Under the pieces are notes generated by a model. It had not been told where the DNA came from and did no database searches. It worked only from the letters and a program-made list of their open reading frames with translations. Both the position numbers and the translations under genes were made by a program. From Hepsetus odoe (lineage: Eukaryota > Chordata > Actinopteri > Characiformes > Hepsetidae): a stretch of DNA of 64,000 bases. Shown here piece by piece: positions 49,501 to 60,826 of the stretch; the stretch's first letter is position 1; every line of letters begins with the position of its first letter. The stretch spans positions 17,587,028 to 17,651,027 of the forward strand of contig CM029379.1 of the NCBI GenBank assembly GCA_017165825.1, written 5' to 3'.

Positions 49501-50633
49501 TGTCCCTCAGGCCTTCTCCCGTCTCCTATCCTTGACTTTTAAGTCATCTGGCTAGCTGAGAAGTCCAACCAGCCAAGTCTGACTGTTCACATTTTCCCTG
49601 CCTTTGTTAAATAGCTGGATTTTTTTGGTGTGTTTGGAGAGCAAAGGAAGAAAACAGTGAAAAACGCAATGCCTCGTCTTGTGCTTTTCTGTCGACTAGC
49701 TGGCGTAACCTCTGGAGGCCGAGACGTTCGTCTCTCCCACTCGTTCTTTCGCTCACTTGCTTAATGACTCACTCGCTCTCTGAACCCACTTCCTCCTCCT
49801 CAAACTTTCCCTCCATCTGCTCTTTTGCTCTTTCTCTTCCTCTGTTCCTCCCTCTCATTCTGTCTTGCTTTCACTTTCCAAGGTACTGAGGACTTTCAGT
49901 TCAGGCGTGAGGGAGGGGGGAGACTTTGTGTGCTGCACGATATCTCCACGTGGGGAGTGGATCTACTGCGTGGGAGAAGACTTTGTGCTCTATTCGTTCA
50001 GCACCATCACTGGCAAGCTGGAGAGAAACCTCACGGTAATGGCAGCCATTCAGACGTTCCAATCTTTTCAATCAATTCATTCCCAAAGCTAATGAAAGTT
50101 TATGAAAAAAAAATTGTTAAGGGTTATAATAATGCATCAGTAATCAATCTTCTTGAGGGCTGAGTGATTTGATTCGATGTTGGGTTATTTTACGTGAACT
50201 GCAATTAACAATATCCTGTCTATAAATAAGTTGGAAGAAATCTCTTATTTTAAACACTCTTAAAATTAACCCCACACCTTAACCTCAGTCACACATTTCA
50301 AAAAATAATATTTGGGTAAATATTGTATCTAGGTTCAAATATAGTCAATTAAACATTACTTTACTATAATGCTACAGAGCCCCATAGATGCATTCTTAAA
50401 ACAAAACTTTGAGCCTTCATTTAAAAAGGAGCCAAAGTGAAGATGTACTAACGGCTGTGATTTTACTTTTTTGCTTTGAGTTCAAGCTGTGCTGTCTTCT
50501 ATTTATCTCCCTAATGACACCAACACATCCACAGGTGCACGAAAAAGATGTGATCGGCATAACCCATCACCCTCACCAGAACCTCATCGCCACCTACAGC
50601 GAGGATGGCCTGCTGAAGCTGTGGAAACCCTGA
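39200..50633 (+). CDS. smu1: WD40 repeat-containing splicing factor SMU1
   Basis: Twelve exons: 39200-39225, 39802-40012, 40763-40915, 41343-41453, 42372-42500, 44836-44955, 45938-46054, 46966-47093, 48800-48926, 49026-49193, 49883-50035 and 50535-50633. They give exactly 513 residues, as in human SMU1. SMU1 works with RED (IK) in activating the spliceosomal B complex. Residues 9-40 (VIRLIMQYLKENNLHRTLAA) form the LisH motif, followed by the CTLH segment. The linker RLMALLGQSLKWQQHQGLLP is conserved, and WD40 repeats fill residues about 210-513, ending ATYSEDGLLKLWKP. Intron 3 uses a GC donor (GAG/gcaagt). The protein differs from mammals at more places than I expect for this gene, so it may be one of two fish copies. 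An unannotated in-frame exon candidate lies at 42036-42113. Confidence 0.95.
39603..39634. repeat. (GT)n microsatellite
   Basis: About 15 GT units in smu1 intron 1. Confidence 0.95.
42036..42113 (+). other. smu1: Candidate in-frame cassette exon of smu1
   Basis: It lies between exons 4 and 5, which join in phase 0. A pyrimidine-rich acceptor (ctcttccctgctcag) is followed by 78 bases, exactly 26 codons, with no stop in the needed frame, and then a good donor (ttg/gtaagc). The encoded piece starts GRICEGALYRLQETK and would be inserted in the linker between LMALLGQ and SLKWQQHQ. Human SMU1 has no such segment. A 78-base stretch is stop-free by chance about three times in ten, so this is only a candidate. 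Confidence 0.35.
42750..42850 (+). mobile_element. tRNA-derived SINE head
   Basis: The sequence gcagtggcctactggttagg and then gtctaggtttaaagccc resemble tRNA A and B boxes in forward orientation, as in the heads of the 11405-type copies. It lies in smu1 intron 5. Confidence 0.55.
43305..43515. repeat. Short tandem minisatellite in smu1 intron 5
   Basis: Units of about 60 bp share gtttgattaaaaatgtaac, cgtttgctactgg / ctgtttgcttctgg and gtgggaact / taggaactc. There are two good copies and a third degraded one. Confidence 0.65.
46485..46528. repeat. (TA)n microsatellite
   Basis: About 21 TA units with one interruption, in smu1 intron 7. Confidence 0.95.
47840..48240. other. CG-rich island inside smu1 intron 8
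   Basis: It is richer in CG dinucleotides than its surroundings (gtgcgcgtc, ggcggcgctg, ttgcgcgcgagg) and contains a reverse CCAAT (gattggct, 48141-48148) and two cacgtg E-boxes. It could be an internal promoter or an enhancer. No exon is evident. Confidence 0.35.
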
Positions 50634-51828
50634 AGCCCTTCTAACCGTGCGCTAAATGAACTCTAGTCTACGTTTGTGTAGTGGTTCGAAGTCCTGATTC
50701 CGTGGTTCCCCTCTACATAAAAATCTTTGGAGTTAAGCATCTGTATTGAGTATGACATCTGAAAGTCTTCCATTTGGTGACAGGTCAAAGTCATTTTTTC
50801 AGAATGCTAAAAATCACTATGACAACCAGGTCAGATTAATGGGTCTAGATCCACTGTGGAATTCAGTGGCAGAGAGGGTCACCAGTTCCTTGGGTCAGAC
50901 TAACTGAAGAACAAAGGGCCTTAGGCTGTGAAAGGAGACCAAAGAGAGGAAAGGATCTAGGCATCACCTTCACTTAATGAAACCATCTATAGTCTCCATT
51001 GCATGAACATGGGGCAGATTTTCCGGGAAGGGATCTGTAGTGTCATCTACGTCAGTATATGCATGCCAGTTGTAGACAAATGAAACTACGAATACTGGTC
51101 TTCTTCCTGACAGTGTATTTGTGCACCTGCAGTGGCATCACTCAAGATGATAGTGTTCAAAGAAAGAAATAAAAAGCAGTGGGTAAAAGCTTTGAATACT
51201 GAAGGACTGGGGTCGTCCCATCAGCGAGAACGCGGACCTCCCCGGAACGGAACGGGGCAAGCACAGGACAAGCCATCAGCAAGAGGCGCTCCGAGTGCGG
51301 CCCCAGTGGTAGACGTACTAACAAATATTCTGATGTGGATACATGGTTAAATGTTCTATTTCAGTAAAATCCTGGTGTGCAGGCTTGGTGTGTTTTAACA
51401 CTTAACCCCACACTTGCATGCAAGTTATTCTTGGTTATGCAATGATGGAAATGCGTGTAATCTAAGTGTTAGATCTAGATTAGTGTGTTTATATAGCGCA
51501 GACATCATGGATGTTCTCATATATGGGTTTGGGTGATTTTACTGTGTAAATTTATTAGGAGTATTGGAAAATGAAGACATCATGCCTAGCTTTCGATCCT
51601 TTCATTTTAAAGTTTACATTCAGTAGTTCGATTCTGATTTTTGTATGGATAGTTCCAAAACCAGAGTTTATTTGCTGGACAAGTAAAATTTGCTGCATGT
51701 TGTGTGACAAGCAACATAGTTACATTTCAAATGTTCTCCGCCAACAAGATTCTGCTGGAGCTTGATCAACTACACGCCAGGTTCAGTTTCAAGTTGCCAG
51801 AGTTTCTCTGCCAAAAGCTTCATGGTTC

Positions 51829-51834
51829 AATAAA
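51829..51834 (+). terminator. smu1: smu1 polyadenylation signal
   Basis: AATAAA lies about 1.2 kb after the smu1 stop and is the last one before the convergent dnaja1 3' end. The 3' UTR would be 50634 to about 51850. Confidence 0.65.
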
Positions 51835-51958
51835 GGCTTAATCTTCCTACTTTCCTGTTTGTATTTTTTGCTCATTCAGATAAAATTCTGACATCCTATA
51901 CATTATGTATTAGAAGAAAATGTTACAAAAATCACTACGCACAGGTAACAGAGAAAGG

Positions 51959-51964
51959 TTTAAT
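51959..51964 (-). terminator. dnaja1: Possible dnaja1 polyadenylation signal (ATTAAA)
   Basis: TTTAAT on the plus strand is ATTAAA on the minus strand, about 1.24 kb past the dnaja1 stop. It would leave only about 100 bp between the two convergent transcripts. Confidence 0.35.
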
Positions 51965-53203
51965 TTATAAATTAAAGTACAAACGTTTACATTATTGGTC
52001 CTATTAAAACTGACCCTAACATGGCACTCAAGAAACAAAGACAACATTTTTCACAGATTTGGATTTTAAACACAAAACATAATTAAGTTTAATATAACAA
52101 TAGGTATTTTGTTTTTTTTTAAAATTTAAAAACATTGGTGTCCATCACAGCAAAATTCAAATTTGAAGGAAGGTAGTTCAGTTTACTAAGGCCTGACAGG
52201 TAAAAAGGTTTGCTATGTAACATTTGCCAAAGACTAACATAGACTTTTCTGTAAAGATGATCAAAAATTATTCTGATTTACTCTGAAGGCCAAAATAATT
52301 TGTGACTTTTAATCCTGTATATCTGATTAAAACAATGAGAATAAACAAGTGAGAGACTGAGGACAGACTTCAGCTCCACAGGGAAAAGCTACAAATAAAT
52401 AAAGTCAGTCAATTATTGTGCAAATGCTGCTACACATAGAAAAATGCTTGACACTTATTAAGCCTTAAGGGATTTTCACACTTATTAGTTCTGGATCATA
52501 ATTTTTCATTGAAACACAGACAACTAAGCAGGCACGTCTGTTTAAAAAAAGGCAGGGGCATGGAGGACCGACTGCAAATAGCAGCACTCTTGAAAAAGGC
52601 TTTCCTGATGATGTATTGTCTCTGATAACTTCTTCAAAATTAATTTCTTTCACAGCCCTGCCCATTTCTCTACAGCAAAACACTTAAAATATTCACCTCT
52701 GAAATGCAATGATGCATTCAGAGATTTGGGGGAAATCTTTGCCTTTATCAACGTGTCATGGCACACTAGACCTCACAGTATCGTTTGAGAAATTACTCAC
52801 TGAGGAGCACAGAAGTATGGCTTTCTATAACTTCTATAGTGACTGGCAAATTTAAGCCTTTATGTCGACACGAGTGCTCTGTGCTTTCACTTAGTCCAGC
52901 TGTAGTGGGATGTTCCACAGACATCTGAATGAAAAACTTTGTCACAGGCAGCAGCGTTATAACAAATGAGTGCCTCTCCAAAAGGATTTGGAGCTTACGC
53001 TTTTTTTTGCCAGTTAGAAAACTGTCCTATAACTGCCCTGGAGGCAATTAAGGAAAAATCTGCTTGATTTATAAAAAAAAAAAAAAAAAAAAAATGTATG
53101 ATACTTGCTCCCAATCCCCCTTTCTCACTCTTCAAAATGTGTAGCATTAGTTATATAAAGGAGGGGAGGAGACAGATGGAGGTCGTTTCAAACAAAGGAA
53201 GCC

Positions 53204-55570
53204 TTAAGAGGTTTGACACTGTACCCCTCCACCTGGGTGGAAGTCCTCCTCTTCCTCTATGTAGTGGAAATGGTGTTGCTGATGGGAAAAGTCGCAGTCC
53301 TCAAGGTCGGCATAAATATAGAGGTCGTCGTCCATGCTCTCGGGCTCACTTTTCTCTCGTGTGTCAGGAAAATACTGCTCCAGCTGCTTAAGTTTGTTTA
53401 AGGGGAGGAAGTTTGCCTCAGGGAAGACAACCTGGAGTGTTTCAGTAGAGTTTTTAATATTAATGAAACATATTGTGTTAAAAATAGTCCATACCACAAA
53501 GACTCACCAGAAAATATTTTATGTGATCCAGGTTCTCAGATCAAGATCAGAACACATATTTTGTGTTGACTGTACTCACATTAAAGGAGATGATGAGTCT
53601 GCCTTTCTCAAAAGGTCGACGGTGCATAGGCATGCCCTCGCTCAACACACACTTCTTATCTCCTGGTCTGATCAACTCACCTGAGGGAATGAGAGGGGAA
53701 ATTGTAAACAAGAGGTCCCTAATGGAAAGGATCTACTGAACACAAAATGTCAATTTGTTTGTGTATGTGTCTAGATTCATGTGTAAATACCCCTATTCAA
53801 ACTGTAACTATAATTATATCTATAAGAAGCATTGCTTGACAATAATGCTATATTTATATTATTACACTTTGTATCTTCTGACCCCATTAAGATGGGTTTG
53901 ATATCTACTCATAGCAGTTGGTTTACTTACATGTGAATCAGCTGAGTGATTTTGGCCCATATGATTGATTAGCCTAAAGAAGTAATGAATATTCAAACAG
54001 GCAGTAAATAGGTACATGTGCTATTTGTGTCTCTAGAAATTAAAAACGCCTGACCTGTAGAGAAATGTAAAGTGTGCTCTCTTGATGTAGAAACAATGAC
54101 TTTTACCTGCAAGAGATGTAATTAGGAGAGTTCGGTTGTCCAGTGTCTTGACAGGTTTCTGGAAACCACACAATGACTCCACAAGCTGAATTTCCATAGT
54201 CATAGTGAGGTCCTCCTCTTGTCTTTGTAAAATTGAAAAGAAGAATATTTGGATTACCATTAGTTTGGCCATTTCAAATAATCAGTACATAAAGAAAAAA
54301 AAAAAAACACGAAATCCTGTAAATTTACCATCATAGCTTAGGAGTTCTGATGCTACATTTTAAAACATTTACAGCATTTTGCAGACTCTCCCATACAGAT
54401 CAACATACATGAGTTCTGTGAAGATGCCATAGGACACATGCCTCAAACTAGAAAACCTACACTGGAATTAACATAATTAACTATAATCTACCAGACTAAA
54501 ATGATATATCTCTTTGATCCATCCCATGCTTACCTCCTAAACACAGGATGTTCCTTCTGGTCTAAAACAATAATGATGTCCCCAGCTTCTAGACCAGGCT
54601 CTTGGTCCCCCTCCCCATGAAAAACGATTTTCTGTCCATCTTTCATCCCTGTCAAACAAAAAAGATGTCATTAGAAGCAGCCAATCCCACTCAGCTTGCA
54701 AATTCTATCATGTCAGTATAAATTTCTTTCAGAAAAATCACATAATGTATGCACAATCTTAAAATAAAAAGATTAATCCCAAGCTAGTAGTAAATGTTTT
54801 GACATTCCTCACCTTTATCAACGTGCACTTCCAAGATCTTTTTTTGACGCAGAATTTTGCGCCCGTTGCAGGTCTTGCAGCGGTCACGGTGGCTCAGTCG
54901 TTGGCCCTGGCCATGGCAGCCACTGCAGATGGTAGAGATCTGTTGCACCATACCAGGGGCCAGCTGATGCAGCCTTACCTGCACCCCAGTACCACGGCAT
55001 GAGGGGCACACCTCCACGGCCCCCTTACGCCCTCCACGTCCTAAATAGTACACAACATGGTTGAGGTAAGAGTTTTTAAAAAAAAAAAAAAAAAAAAAAA
55101 CCCCACACAACACAGATCAAACATCCTTCACATAACTATATAAAAATACACACATACAATTTTGATGATCTGTTACCTTCACATTTCTCACAGATGGCAT
55201 TTTTCTGTACAGCCAGTTTCCTGGTGGCTCCATTATAAAGGTCATCCAAAGAAACTGTCAACTGATGAACCACATTCTTACCTTTGAAAAGAAAGTAAGG
55301 CATTTCCTTTCACTTTTTATTGCATTCCTGGGTCATTATTCAAACCTGCAAACTGAATACCTTAATACTAATGATTATATTTTAGATATTTTCACGTCTA
55401 CACTGACCCCTACAGGTCCCTGTTATATATGACATCAGACACGAACATGCCCGCAAAGCAGATTCATTTTAATTCAATGACATTGTGAATGAAAAACAAG
55501 AATATGTCCTAGAACTTTAACTGTCAGCATAATATTGTAATATTAATATTATTTGAGAGATATGGTGGGG

Positions 55571-55601
<31 letters not shown>

Positions 55602-57089
55602 ATGCCAAGTCTCAAAACTCAACATTAGACCAACATCTTGTGCAACACCTTACTATGGCTGCTCTGAAATGCATCCCATACATTGTAATCTAAAAAAATA
55701 AATACATAAAATGATATCTCTATATTTTGAGCATGCACTCTTTTTAAGAAGGCCCTTGTTCTCAGTAAACCTCAGTGAACAAAAAGGTATGATTAACTAG
55801 CACTGCAACGTCCAAAATAAAAAACACATTTAATTTAATTCTCACTATTTTAAACTTTTAAAGTTATGCCTTACTCTTGCAATCAACATATGTTATATTA
55901 ACATAACAGCGACTCTGGTGGGACTCGAACCCACAACCTTTGAATCACATCTCAACTGCTTGACTAGAAGTCCAATGCGCTATCCATTGCGCCACAGAGC
56001 CACCTGCTGCCAAGCCTTGGAAAATACATTTCTCAACCAGCTGACAGACCAACTGTAAACAGCTCCATTTTCTAATTCTCAGACTGTGGAGTTTACTATT
56101 TACTATCTTTCACCAATAACCTAACACAGTAAAAAAAATGAATGGAAAAAAAAAGCCGTGTTAACAGAGTGTACACAAACTTGTGTTTCTTGCCAGATAT
56201 TGAATTTGGCCTTGTTTGACAGTACATGCTGTATGTTCAGAAACAAAGATCTATATCTCACTTTTTATTTGCCCACTTTTAAATCTTTGTATGGTGTATT
56301 ACAAGGGAAGATACCTCTCCTCTCTCTGTGCATCCGGCCCCCTCCACCAAAGAACATGTCAAAAATGTCCATGGGTGAACCAAAGCCACCACCTCCACCT
56401 CCATTGCCACCCTCCTTGATGGCCTTCTCTCCACCTCGATCGTAAACTTCTCTCTTTTTTACATCTGATAGCACCTCGTAGGCTTGAGAGATCTGTTTAA
56501 ACTGAAAGAAGAGAAACAGACAACATGTTCTCAGACACGATTCAAGGAAAGGGACGCGTTTTCCACCAACAGTCTATTTACACAGTACTGCCTTCTATAT
56601 CCAAGGGGGGGGTGGGTGCACCCTTCACAACTCCCACCTGATCACAGATCAGTGTCACCCACCTCTCCTTCTCTCTCCAAGTTTAAACCCACTGAGAGCT
56701 GAGCAGAAAAGGAATGAGATTTAGAGGATTTAGAGAAGTGAATCAGAATCACTTGAGCAAGTTCCTTTAGGGATCAGCAATGTTTCAACAGTCCAATTTG
56801 ACTTAGCAAAACAAACAATTATTGACTCTATTGGAGAGATGCCCCATATGAATATCAATAGAGAGAATACTGTTCTGACAGGTACCTTATTTACTGACAG
56901 CTCACTGACAGAAGTAACTATACATGATCTTATTGCACATATGGAAAATAACTTTACCTTCTCGCCCTCAGTTGGATTTTTATCTGGGTGGTATTTCAAG
57001 GCCAGCTTGCGATAGGCCTTTTTCAGCTCCTCGGGGCTGGCATTGGGTTTTACACCCAAAAGGTCATAAAAACCGGTCTCTTTCACCAT
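53204..57089 (-). CDS. dnaja1: DnaJ homolog subfamily A member 1 (Hsp40)
   Basis: Eight coding exons on the minus strand: 57089-56958, 56501-56315, 55281-55177, 55040-54813, 54648-54534, 54222-54107, 53680-53580 and 53431-53204. They give 403 residues, against 397 in human. It is a type I Hsp40 co-chaperone that stimulates Hsp70 ATPase. The J domain starts MVKETGFYDLLGVKPNA and has the HPD motif (ALKYHPDKN). A Gly-rich region with the family hallmark FGSPMDIFDMFFGGGGR follows, then four zinc-finger motifs: CEKCEGRG, CPSCRGTG, CSGCHGQG and CKTCNGRK. The C-terminus is CQTS, a CaaX farnesylation signal. The tail before it has extra acidic residues and His compared with mammals. A promoter with a heat-shock element lies upstream, and a tRNA-Arg gene lies in intron 2. 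It is tail to tail with smu1, as in human. Confidence 0.97.
55910..56001 (-). tRNA. tRNA-Arg (TCT) with intron
   Basis: 92 nt on the minus strand. It starts ggctctgtggcgcaatgg and ends ggttcgagtcccaccagag tcg. The anticodon TCT is in ggacttctag, followed by a 19-nt intron (tcaagcagttgagatgtga). The mature length is 73, and acceptor-stem pairs 1-7 with 66-72 are complete with one G-U. It lies inside dnaja1 intron 2 on the same strand. No T-run terminator is seen right after it. Confidence 0.95.
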
Positions 57090-57609
57090 GTTGAGGACCT
57101 GGAGAAGTAAACTGTAAAAAAAAATTAAAAATGGAACACGAGTAGTGAACAAGCAGTTACTACAGGCTCGTATCTGAGGTCAGGTATTCAGTTAACATTC
57201 AAAAGAAGATATATAGCTAAAATAAATCACAAATTCAGACTTCTTCACCCAGCACTGATGGAAACTGACCGAGCTTAAAGTTAACCACAACGCTGTCCAA
57301 CAAAGTTAGCGTCAGATTTTAGGGCTCAAAGGCGACCTTGTGTACAGTTTGAGTAACATTATTTCAGGTTAAATGTTGGTTAGGCTGCTCAAATGTAGCT
57401 CAGTGCCTTCAATGCTAGGCTAATTTGCTTGGCTAAACGACATAATTTGTCTACGGAAGACCAAATTTAACCGCTAATTGGTCACTTTGGCTTTTTTGAC
57501 AGACACCACGTGAATTTCGCTTTTTCTCGGAGAACTCTTACTGTGAAGGAAGGTGCTGGGCGCTCTCTTCTCATCGAAATGTGTGAAGTTGCTCCTCTGG
57601 AGGAGGAAC

Positions 57610-57622
57610 TTCCAGAAGCTTC
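57610..57622. promoter_or_regulatory. dnaja1: Heat-shock element, three perfect units
   Basis: TTCcaGAAgcTTC is a perfect nTTCnnGAAnnTTCn array, the HSF1 binding site. It is about 520 bp upstream of the dnaja1 ATG and next to the likely first exon. dnaja1 is an Hsp40 gene, so the motif is in the right place. Confidence 0.8.
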
Positions 57623-57661
57623 CACTCGGAGCTGCCCAGCGACTGGGAGAGGTTCAGCCAC

Positions 57662-57673
57662 TGCGCATGCGCG
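57662..57673. promoter_or_regulatory. dnaja1: NRF1-type site
   Basis: TGCGCATGCGCG matches the palindromic NRF1 consensus YGCGCAYGCGCR. It is 40 bp from the heat-shock element. Confidence 0.75.
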
Positions 57674-57719
57674 GCACTCAACAGCCATTTCCCCATTCCG
57701 ATCCACTCGTTCATTTAGA

Positions 57720-58500
57720 AATAAAATCTAATTTATGTAACAGCATTTATGAGCAAATGATGATCTACTCGTTCATTTTAATATAAAATAATTTTTAAGT
57801 GAAAAATTTCCGACTAAAATCATGCATTCTAAAATAAAATCATTCATCTAAAATAAGATTATTTATTTCATAACAATATAATGAATTCTGGTGACAGGCT
57901 TTTTGGACATGCAGGGACTCGGCTGGATCTAAATCGCCCCAAAAAACAGCACAGCAAAGCTAAAAACGTCAATATGTTTTTAAATCGGTGTCAAAATTAA
58001 TTGAAAATTGATTAACTGAACTTATTAGTGGTAAAGTTTCTTAGTTTTACTGTGATTTTTTTTCTTTATCATAAACCACCACTACTCATCATTTCTAAAC
58101 TGAAATTATAAATGAATTATAAACTTCACTGTTAGGATGAATCACACCAGCAAGGTGAATCTAAGATGGACTGAAGACTGGGACTGACTGAGGCTGTTTT
58201 TCATAGTTTCACTGTCTGCACGGACACTTCTCATTCTCTGACAATGAGCACATGTATTTTTAAAAAAATGCTGGGCATTGGACAAAAACTAGACACCAAC
58301 TGGACATCTGTTCCAGGGAGGCTGGTCAGTGTGCTCTCAGAAACTCCTGTTTTTGAGTTTTGCAGTCTGATGCAGCTCCGCTCCTCTTGGAACCTGACGC
58401 CCAAAGCAAGGATTATTCAACAGGAAGGTCCTGAAATGGTTTTCATGATTAATCTGCCAAAACATCACGGATCCTGCTTTGAGAATAACGGGAAGTAAAA
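57720..58500. other. Intergenic between dnaja1 and the tRNA pair
   Basis: No gene is recognisable. The open frame at 58244-58498 has no family features. Confidence 0.5.
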
Positions 58501-58505
58501 AGGTG

Positions 58506-58597
58506 CGACTCCGGTGGGACTCGAACCCACAACCTTTGAATCACCTCTCAAGTGCTTGACTAGAAGTCCAATGCGCTATCCATTGCGCCACGGAGCC
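58506..58597 (-). tRNA. tRNA-Arg (TCT) with intron, second copy
   Basis: 92 nt, almost the same as the copy at 55910-56001, including a 19-nt intron with three substitutions. The acceptor stem has C6-G67 where the other copy has U6-A67. A four-T run follows the 3' end on the minus strand and may act as the Pol III terminator. Confidence 0.95.
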
Positions 58598-58996
58598 ACC
58601 TGTTGATCAGCGCTGAAATTGCACTAATGAAATAAAGGCAGGACTGAGCTGCTCGAGGCAGCGCTTTGAGAATGGGTCACTGTTGATCCAATGAGCTTCA
58701 TATTGTGAATTAAACCCATTTTTAAATTACATTATCTCGTTTTATACGTATATGAGTCGGTTAATGCGCCCGATTGAATCGAATTAACCAAAACCCATAT
58801 TTATATTACATTAATCCAAGAAAATATCATCTTCGGGTAATGTTCCTGTACTGATACGCATTTTCCAGAAATGCCATTAAGAAGCGTGCGATTATATTTT
58901 CTTGGATTAATTTAATATAAACAGACTTGGGTTCATACTCGTATCAAGTCACATCTTCACTTCTTGAGCAGACGCTGCTGCTTGTTGAAGCCTAGA

Positions 58997-59069
58997 GCCC
59001 GGATAGCTCAGTCGGTAGAGCATCAGACTTTTAATCTGAGGGTCCAGGGTTCAAGTCCCTGTTCGGGCG
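58997..59069 (+). tRNA. tRNA-Lys (TTT)
   Basis: 73 nt: gcccggatagctcagtcggt at the start, anticodon TTT in cagacttttaatctg, and ggttcaagtccctgttcggg near the end. All stems pair. A five-T terminator lies at 59076-59080. Confidence 0.97.
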
Positions 59070-59485
59070 GACAGCTTTTTCGCTACATATATTATTATCA
59101 CTCGCTGCCACTATACGTCCTGATGTGTGTTTTTGTGTTAGGTCGTATTTGATAAAATTGAATAAAAAATATTCATCAGTGCAATATTAAAAAGATCAGC
59201 TTTTCATACTCTGCTCTGAATCCAGAACATTCAAGCTCTTTCTATTGAATCATGCAGATGGTCAGAGTGCTACAAGTACTGCAATGTCAAAATGTGAAAA
59301 AGCAGAAACTAAGTTCATCACAACAGCAAATAATACAGCTCCACACTGAATATCTACTTATAGTCTTGTGCAAATCTTGCAGGAGACTGAGGCACTTAAA
59401 CTTAATTATTCAGCCACTATTCGTCTAGTTTGTTGTGAAATGTTAATGTCACGCACTTTACCAGGCTTATGGCGGGATGTATAAA

Positions 59486-59755
59486 GGGACAGGCTGGACT
59501 AACGCTTGTCTGACACCGGGACAAGCTGGACTAACAATGGTCTGACACTGAGACAAGCTGGACTATTGTTGGTCTGTGCTGATCGGACACTGGGACAGGC
59601 TGGACTAACGCTGGTCTGAACTGATTTGCCACCGGCACAGGCTGGAGAAATGCTGGTCTGTGCTGGTCTGTGCCGGTCTGTGCCACTGGGACAGGCTGGA
59701 ATAAATGTTGGTCTGTGCTGGTCTGACACTGGGAAAGGTTGGTTTGTCCTGGTCC
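59486..59755. repeat. Minisatellite with variable-length units
   Basis: About seven units begin gggacaggctgga / gggacaagctgga. Unit lengths run roughly 32, 32, 42, 42, 54 and 43 bp because an inner tctgtgctgg decamer is present once, twice or three times. The minus-strand open frames with Pro/Thr-rich repeats come from this array. Confidence 0.85.
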
Positions 59756-59759
59756 TTCG

Positions 59760-60826
59760 GGAAGCCTGGAGAATCAGTCCTCAACATGTTAAAATACAAC
59801 TCTAGTCTCTAGAAAGCAATAAAGACTTGCACTCAGTACTGTGTATAGGTCAGATATCAGATGTTTAGAAGGATTATTCTAATCACTACTTTAAACAAAA
59901 CTCTTTCAACAGTGTACATTTTGGCAAGTGATCATTTAGCCTAGTATTTTCTCTTTTCCTTTGATCATTATTAGCTTTAGTTAACACAAAACAGGATTTT
60001 GACTGAAATGCCTTTTTTTGGTCACACGTAAAGCATACGCTTTTAATGCCCACTCCTTCAGACAAGATACACAGAGGGGGTGTGGAGAGAGAAACGACTG
60101 GGCCAGATAAGATCAGTTTACAAACTGAACCACTGAACCGATTTGAAAATTTGAATTTATTAAAAAGTTCTAAATTAAATGATGCTTTATGCATTATAAA
60201 CAGCTTCATCTGTCCCTAAAATGTATTAATGAATAATGAACTAACCCTTAACTAAAAATTAGCTAACCATCACAAGCCTTATCTAAGCTGCAGGACCAAA
60301 TCCAGATGAAAGTCATCTGGAACAGTTATCTTTCTAACTACAGCCCTTTAAAACTTCAAAACAGCTTTAAGAGCTACCTGTTCATTCCATCCAAGAGAAC
60401 CATAACGGGCCCTGAGATAACTGGCTGAGTTCTAGTTTCCTGCTGATTATCATACCTACTGAGAAAAGAACAGCAACAAATCCTTGCATCAGAGTCTGAT
60501 TTATACAATAGAAATACTTTTAATTCCATGTTTTATCACAGGCATCAATGTTAACAAGATATTTAAAAATGCAGAGTAATTTCCTCCTCAGTTTCAATCT
60601 TCATCTATCGCTCACACACACACACACACAGACATACACACACACGCACGCACACTCTTCTCCGACAAACACATCTTATAACAAGGGAAAAAATAAGAAA
60701 GTGACAGTTTCTGCTGGATTAAAATCATTATCAGCCCTAACATTACTTCTCTCTCTCTCACACACACACACACACAAACATTAACAGTAAGTCTCATCAA
60801 CAGCGACTCGATGTGTGAAGTAACTT
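59760..60826. other. 3' flank of the PAT1-family gene
   Basis: No gene. It includes CA tracts at 60611-60653 and 60758-60779. Confidence 0.5.
60611..60653. repeat. (CA)n microsatellite, interrupted
   Basis: CA units interrupted by gacata and cgcacg. A second CA tract lies at 60758-60779. Confidence 0.9.

Larger units (their letters stand above)
57541..57680 (-). promoter_or_regulatory. dnaja1: dnaja1 promoter and non-coding first exon
   Basis: GC-rich block upstream of dnaja1 on the minus strand. A donor-like caca/gtaaga near 57540 could join it to the acceptor just before the ATG exon (ttttttttacag or ttctccag near 57100). It holds the heat-shock element and the NRF1-type site listed separately. 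Confidence 0.5.

Noticed and set aside
51132..51350. Open frame in a GC-rich part of the smu1 3' region
   Set aside because: It lies between the smu1 stop and its AATAAA, so it is best explained as 3' UTR.
58244..58498. 84-codon open frame next to tRNA-Arg
   Set aside because: No recognisable domain; it ends at the tRNA and has no promoter or splice evidence.
59499..59799. Minus-strand repeat protein rich in Pro, Ser and Thr
   Set aside because: It is the translation of a minisatellite; unit lengths that are not multiples of three shift the frame from unit to unit.
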